Made by a program: the position numbers and the translations under genes. A stretch of 16,565 nt of DNA from JBBSMX01 sp038232935. GTDB taxonomy: Bacteria; Bacteroidota; Rhodothermia; Rhodothermales; JANQRZ01. The stretch spans positions 1 through 16,565 of the forward strand of contig JBBSMX010000091.1 in NCBI GenBank assembly GCA_038232935.1, read 5' to 3'. Under the pieces are notes generated by a model that saw only the letters and a list, made by a program, of their open reading frames with translations, ran no database searches and was not told the DNA's origin. Below are positions 13,983 to 16,565 of this stretch, one piece after another. The stretch's first letter is position 1. Each line of letters starts with the position of its first letter.

Positions 13983-14033
13983 GCTGCGCTCAAGATGACA
14001 CCGGGAGGAGCCTCTCAACAGAGCAAGCGGCTC

Positions 14034-15389
14034 TCAGACGTGACGAAGCGCTTCGATGGGCTCGACGCGGGCCGCTCGGCGGGCGGGCAGGAAACCGGCC
14101 AGCACGCTCACGAACAGGGTGATGGCTATGATGGCGGCGATGAGGTAGGGCGGCGCATAGAACAGGTCCACCGGCGGCACGTTGAGGCGGGCGAGGTAGA
14201 CGGCGACACCCGCTTCGAGCGCTTCGGTGACGAGCCAGCCGAACGCGAGCCCAAACACCCCGCCGACGGCTCCGAGCAGCAGGCTCTCCACGACGAACAG
14301 CCGCTGCACGTCGGCATCCTCGCCGCCGACCGCCTTCATCACGCCGATCTCGCACGTGCGCTCCATCACGTTCATCATCATCGTGTTCGCGATCCCAATC
14401 GTGGCGACGAGGAGCGCGATCAGTCCGACGATGGCGAGCGTGCCGTTCAGGATGGCGAAGAGGCGTTCGAGCTGGACGAACTGGTCGCGGAAGCCGGTGG
14501 AGAAGAGGCCCTGCCGTTCGATGGCGGTTTTGACGGCGGCGTAGTCGTCCTCATCGCGGAGTTGGACGCGCGCCGCCGTGTAGCCGCCCGTGTCGTCGCC
14601 GCGCGTGACGAGGTCGAGGGTCGAGAAAAACGTCACCTTTTGGAGCGACGCGGCGAAGTCGAGCGGGACGAGGAGGCGGACGAAGCCGGAGAGCGCCTGC
14701 CCTTCTTCGGGGAGCACGCCGGCCACGCGGAGGAGGTGCGGCTGCTGCTTCAGCGGGAGGGTCCGCATCCCGAGGCCGAACGAGAACATCGCCTGCTGGA
14801 GCTTCGCGTAATCGAGTGTCGCCGTGATCACCGTCACCGTCTGCCCGACGGCGCTTTCGGCCGGCTCGAACCCGAGCCGCTCGGCCATTGACGGCGGGAT
14901 CAGCACGGCCGAGTCGCCCGGCGTCTCGAAGAAGGAACCCGTGGCGGGCTGGTAGGCGGGGATCGTGCGGAACGCCATCGGGATGGCCTCGGCCCCGGCG
15001 AACACCTCGCGGTCACCCACGCGCACACGCACGGGGAAGGCAATTTCGGGATAGGCCGCGAGCACGCCCGGCAGCGCGGCGATCTCCGCGAGCACGCTGT
15101 CCGTGAGCGGGACGAGGTCGATCGTATCCGTCCGCGCGGGATCGAGCGTGCGGACCGACACGTCCATGAACGAGTCGACCGGGTTCGGCGTCGTCGTCAC
15201 GCGGAGGGTGTTGTAGAGTTCGAGCGTGGTGAACTCGTCGTCGGCGAGGCGCTGGAGGCCGGTGCCGTACGAGAGCAGGGCGAACAGCGCCGCCACGCCG
15301 ACGGCGACGCCGACGAGCGTCAGCGCGCTCCGCGCCCGGTTGCGGAGGAGGTTGCCGGCGGCGAGGCGGAACAGGTCGGAGAGCTGCAC
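14034..15389 (-). CDS. ABC transporter permease, MacB/FtsX family
   Basis: This 451-aa inner-membrane permease has the MacB/LolC topology. There is one N-terminal helix (about 21-42, SALTLVGVAVGVAALFALLS), a large extracytoplasmic domain (about 50-305) and three C-terminal helices (about 315-336, 365-390 and 413-437). The segment ERTCEIGVMKAVGG (343-356) is the usual cytoplasmic coupling region before the third helix, and the protein ends ARVEPIEALRHV, typical of the family. I chose the GTG at 15389, eight bases after the ATPase stop. A longer open frame runs upstream, but it overlaps the ATPase in another frame and is not credible. With the ATPase it forms a type VII exporter or mechanotransmission complex. 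Possible cargos are lipoproteins, peptides or antibiotics, and none can be chosen. The stop sits in the right flank of the repeat element. Confidence 0.9.
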   Translation of the reverse strand: MQLSDLFRLAAGNLLRNRARSALTLVGVAVGVAALFALLSYGTGLQRLADDEFTTLELYNTLRVTTTPNPVDSFMDVSVRTLDPARTDTIDLVPLTDSVLAEIAALPGVLAAYPEIAFPVRVRVGDREVFAGAEAIPMAFRTIPAYQPATGSFFETPGDSAVLIPPSMAERLGFEPAESAVGQTVTVITATLDYAKLQQAMFSFGLGMRTLPLKQQPHLLRVAGVLPEEGQALSGFVRLLVPLDFAASLQKVTFFSTLDLVTRGDDTGGYTAARVQLRDEDDYAAVKTAIERQGLFSTGFRDQFVQLERLFAILNGTLAIVGLIALLVATIGIANTMMMNVMERTCEIGVMKAVGGEDADVQRLFVVESLLLGAVGGVFGLAFGWLVTEALEAGVAVYLARLNVPPVDLFYAPPYLIAAIIAITLFVSVLAGFLPARRAARVEPIEALRHV

Positions 15390-15397
15390 GGCAGGTG

Positions 15398-16117
15398 TTA
15401 AGCGGGGAAGAGGGACGAGTCCGCGAGCGCGCCGGCTTCGGCCACTTGGCCGTCTTCGAGGCGGACGACCCACTCGGCCGCGTCGCGGAACTCGGCGAGG
15501 TTGTGGGTCACGACGAGGACCGAGCGGCCCGCGCGGTGAATCGTCCTTAGCAGGTCCACGATCTCCGCAGCCGTCTGCGAGTCGAGGTTGCCGGTGGGCT
15601 CGTCGGCGAGGAGGAGCGGTGGGTCGTGAATGAGAGCGCGGGCGACGGCGACGCGCTGCTGCTCGCCGCCCGACAGCTCGTCCGGCCGGTGCGTCAGCCG
15701 GTCCGCCAGCCCGACCTGCGCGAGGACGGCCTCGGCCCGTTTCCGCCGCTCGGCCGATCCGATCCCCGCCAGCATGAGGGGCAGCTCGACGTTCCCGAGC
15801 GCCGTCATCGACGGGACGAGGTTGAACTGCTGGAAGATCATCCCGACCATCTCGCGCCGATAGCGCGCCCGCTCTGTTCGGCCGAGGTCCGTCACCGCCC
15901 ACGGCCCGACCGTGATGCGCCCCTCCGTCGGCTGCTCCATCGCCGCGAGCACGTGCATCAGCGTCGATTTGCCGGAGCCGCTGCGGCCGACGACAGCCGT
16001 GAACGTGTGGGGCGGCAGGGCGAGGTCTACGCCGTGGAGGGCGTGGACGGCGTTCGGCCCTCGGCGGTAGGTGCGCGAGACGCCGACGAGGCGGATGAAC
16101 GCGGGGAGGGCCGGCAT
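15398..16117 (-). CDS. ABC transporter ATP-binding protein, MacB/LolD family
   Basis: This 239-aa ATPase powers the permease encoded just downstream. It has Walker A GRSGSGKST (44-52), Q-loop IFQQFNLVP (94-102), signature LSGGEQQR (148-155), Walker B LLLADEPTGNLDS (168-180) and H-loop His205 (VVTHN). The Q-loop wording and the TGNLDS after Walker B mark the LolD/MacB/FtsE group that pairs with MacB-fold permeases. Length is normal for that group. The ATG at 16117 fits the usual N terminus (FIRLVGVSRTYRRG). The stop lies eight bases before the permease GTG, so the two form an operon. No outer-membrane or adaptor (MacA-like) partner is in the window. Confidence 0.95.
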   Translation of the reverse strand: MPALPAFIRLVGVSRTYRRGPNAVHALHGVDLALPPHTFTAVVGRSGSGKSTLMHVLAAMEQPTEGRITVGPWAVTDLGRTERARYRREMVGMIFQQFNLVPSMTALGNVELPLMLAGIGSAERRKRAEAVLAQVGLADRLTHRPDELSGGEQQRVAVARALIHDPPLLLADEPTGNLDSQTAAEIVDLLRTIHRAGRSVLVVTHNLAEFRDAAEWVVRLEDGQVAEAGALADSSLFPA

Positions 16118-16426
16118 GAGGGGAGATGGCAGAAGAAGTGTCTCAACCCACTGGCACCGGGTTCGTTCGGCGCGTGGTGCGAAGGATGAGAGAACCTGTC
16201 GCCCTCGGCACAGTGTTCAGAAACCTCTGACTGGCTCTCAGTATCAATGTTTTGTTCAGGTAAAGTCTAATAACAGAGATACTCTGCCGTAAATGCAAGA
16301 TCGTCAATCCAGTCGAAAATCAGGGGCTGGTGGCGTCCGAGTGGTCTTTGCATTAGAATCTGATGTGGCAGCAACTTTGCCGAGATACCATACTGTGGCG
16401 AGATGCTCATGGCAGCCTTTTGCGTT
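16118..16426. other. Gene-free stretch of lower GC between the ABC operon and an IS end
   Basis: No credible coding region is seen on either strand. From about 16200 the base composition is visibly more AT-rich than the rest of the window, with words such as TCAATGTTTTGTTCAGG and AAAGTCTAATAACAG. The stretch must hold the promoter of the minus-strand ABC operon. A weak minus-strand TTGACG (reverse of 16302-16307) is present, but it has no good -10 partner. The composition shift next to an insertion sequence suggests acquired or decayed DNA. Confidence 0.5.
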
Positions 16427-16565
16427 GGGGCTGACCTAGATAAGAGTCCAGCGGCGAAGTGTTTTCAGCAGTTCACGAGGGCTTCCGTAGTTGAAGCGCC
16501 ATTCGCATTCCTTCAGAAACAGCTCGAAATGGACCTTCGGGATCCCATTATACTTCCGCAGGTGA
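16427..16565 (-). mobile_element. IS1595-family insertion sequence, one end (runs off the window)
   Basis: The 3' end of an IS1595-type transposase gene reads leftward into GGGGCTGACCTAG (16427-16439), which I take as the terminal inverted repeat. The transposase stop lies inside it. The eight bases outside, TTTGCGTT (16419-16426), are where a target-site duplication would be, since the family usually makes 8-bp duplications. The other end is not in the window, so the boundary and the duplication cannot be confirmed. Confidence 0.6.
16436..16564 (-). CDS. IS1595-family transposase, C-terminal end (partial)
   Basis: On the minus strand a frame enters from the right edge and encodes 42 residues before a TAG whose last base is at 16436. 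It contains YNGIPKVHFELFLKECEWR followed by FNYGSPRELLKTLRRW. This wording is the standard C terminus of IS1595-family DDE transposases, including the FLKECEWRFNY box after the last catalytic residue. The frame is intact as far as it can be followed. Whether the rest of the gene is complete and active cannot be judged, as the catalytic residues lie outside. Confidence 0.8.
   Translation of the reverse strand, partial: HLRKYNGIPKVHFELFLKECEWRFNYGSPRELLKTLRRWTLI

Larger units (their letters stand above)
13786..14025. mobile_element. MITE-like nested inverted-repeat element with flanking 9-bp direct repeats
   Basis: The convergent gap between the AP2-like gene and the ABC permease holds a non-coding element. 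Its outer arms GCTTGCTCTGTTGAG (13787-13801) and CTCAACAGAGCAAGC (14014-14028) are perfect 15-bp complements. Inside, TGTCATCCCGAGCG (13825-13838) and CGCTCAAGATGACA (13987-14000) pair at 12 of 14 positions. The 9-bp word AGCGGCTCT lies directly outside on both sides (13777-13785 and 14026-14034), as a target-site duplication would. No open frame that looks real lies inside. The inner TGTCATCC/GGATGACA-type ends resemble a widely seen intergenic repeat family. The exact boundaries are uncertain because the arm and the direct repeat overlap on the right. Confidence 0.55.

Noticed and set aside
15390..15902. N-terminal extension of the permease frame up to 15902
   Set aside because: The extension lies wholly within the ABC ATPase gene in another frame and has no membrane or domain character. 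The GTG at 15389 gives a normal family N terminus.

Overview
The window is high-GC bacterial chromosome. It is densely packed with genes on both strands, and clear Shine-Dalgarno sites are scarce in front of most starts. The gene set includes a biopterin-dependent phenylalanine hydroxylase, a Bacteroidetes-style CrtI phytoene desaturase, a stand-alone AP2-like protein and an IS1595-type transposase end. Together these fit a marine or halophilic member of the Rhodothermota (Rhodothermales, the Salinibacter/Rubricoccus/Rubrivirga neighbourhood). This placement is an inference from gene content and style, because no rRNA or other marker settles it.

Layout. Bases 1-81 are the tail of a membrane protein, followed by a 77-aa two-helix membrane protein (107-340). 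Next come phenylalanine 4-hydroxylase (418-1251) with a terminator-like hairpin, and acylphosphatase (1370-1708). A same-strand run follows that looks like a small glycan or conjugate pathway: a PIG-L/LmbE deacetylase (1747-2382), an ATP-grasp ligase (2444-3511) and a PHP-domain metallohydrolase (3597-4220). Repeat words sit at both of its junctions. A hairpin-rich convergent gap separates it from a minus-strand short-chain dehydrogenase (5188-4403). The release-factor methyltransferase prmC (5291-6160) then faces a minus-strand pair, a GT4 glycosyltransferase (8254-7082) that overlaps a class-IV-like histone-deacetylase-family protein (7082-6171) by one base.

The plus strand continues with an HtrA/DegQ-type membrane-anchored protease with two PDZ domains (8418-10013), chorismate synthase aroC (10081-11268), phytoene desaturase crtI (11499-13085) and a 202-aa protein with two AP2-like segments (13127-13735). 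A 298-bp convergent gap then holds a nested inverted-repeat element flanked by 9-bp direct repeats. Beyond it lies a minus-strand MacB/LolD-type ABC exporter pair (ATPase 16117-15398, permease 15389-14034). The right edge (from about 16200) is visibly less GC-rich and ends in the 3' part of an IS1595-family insertion sequence that runs off the window.

Most genes are housekeeping or ordinary accessory functions. The parts most worth a second look are the 240-bp MITE-like element at 13786-14025, the tandem 20-bp AT-rich repeats upstream of crtI, the deacetylase/ATP-grasp/PHP trio with an 8-bp minisatellite immediately before its third gene, and the AP2-like protein. I see no CRISPR array, tRNA, rRNA or recognisable defence system here.
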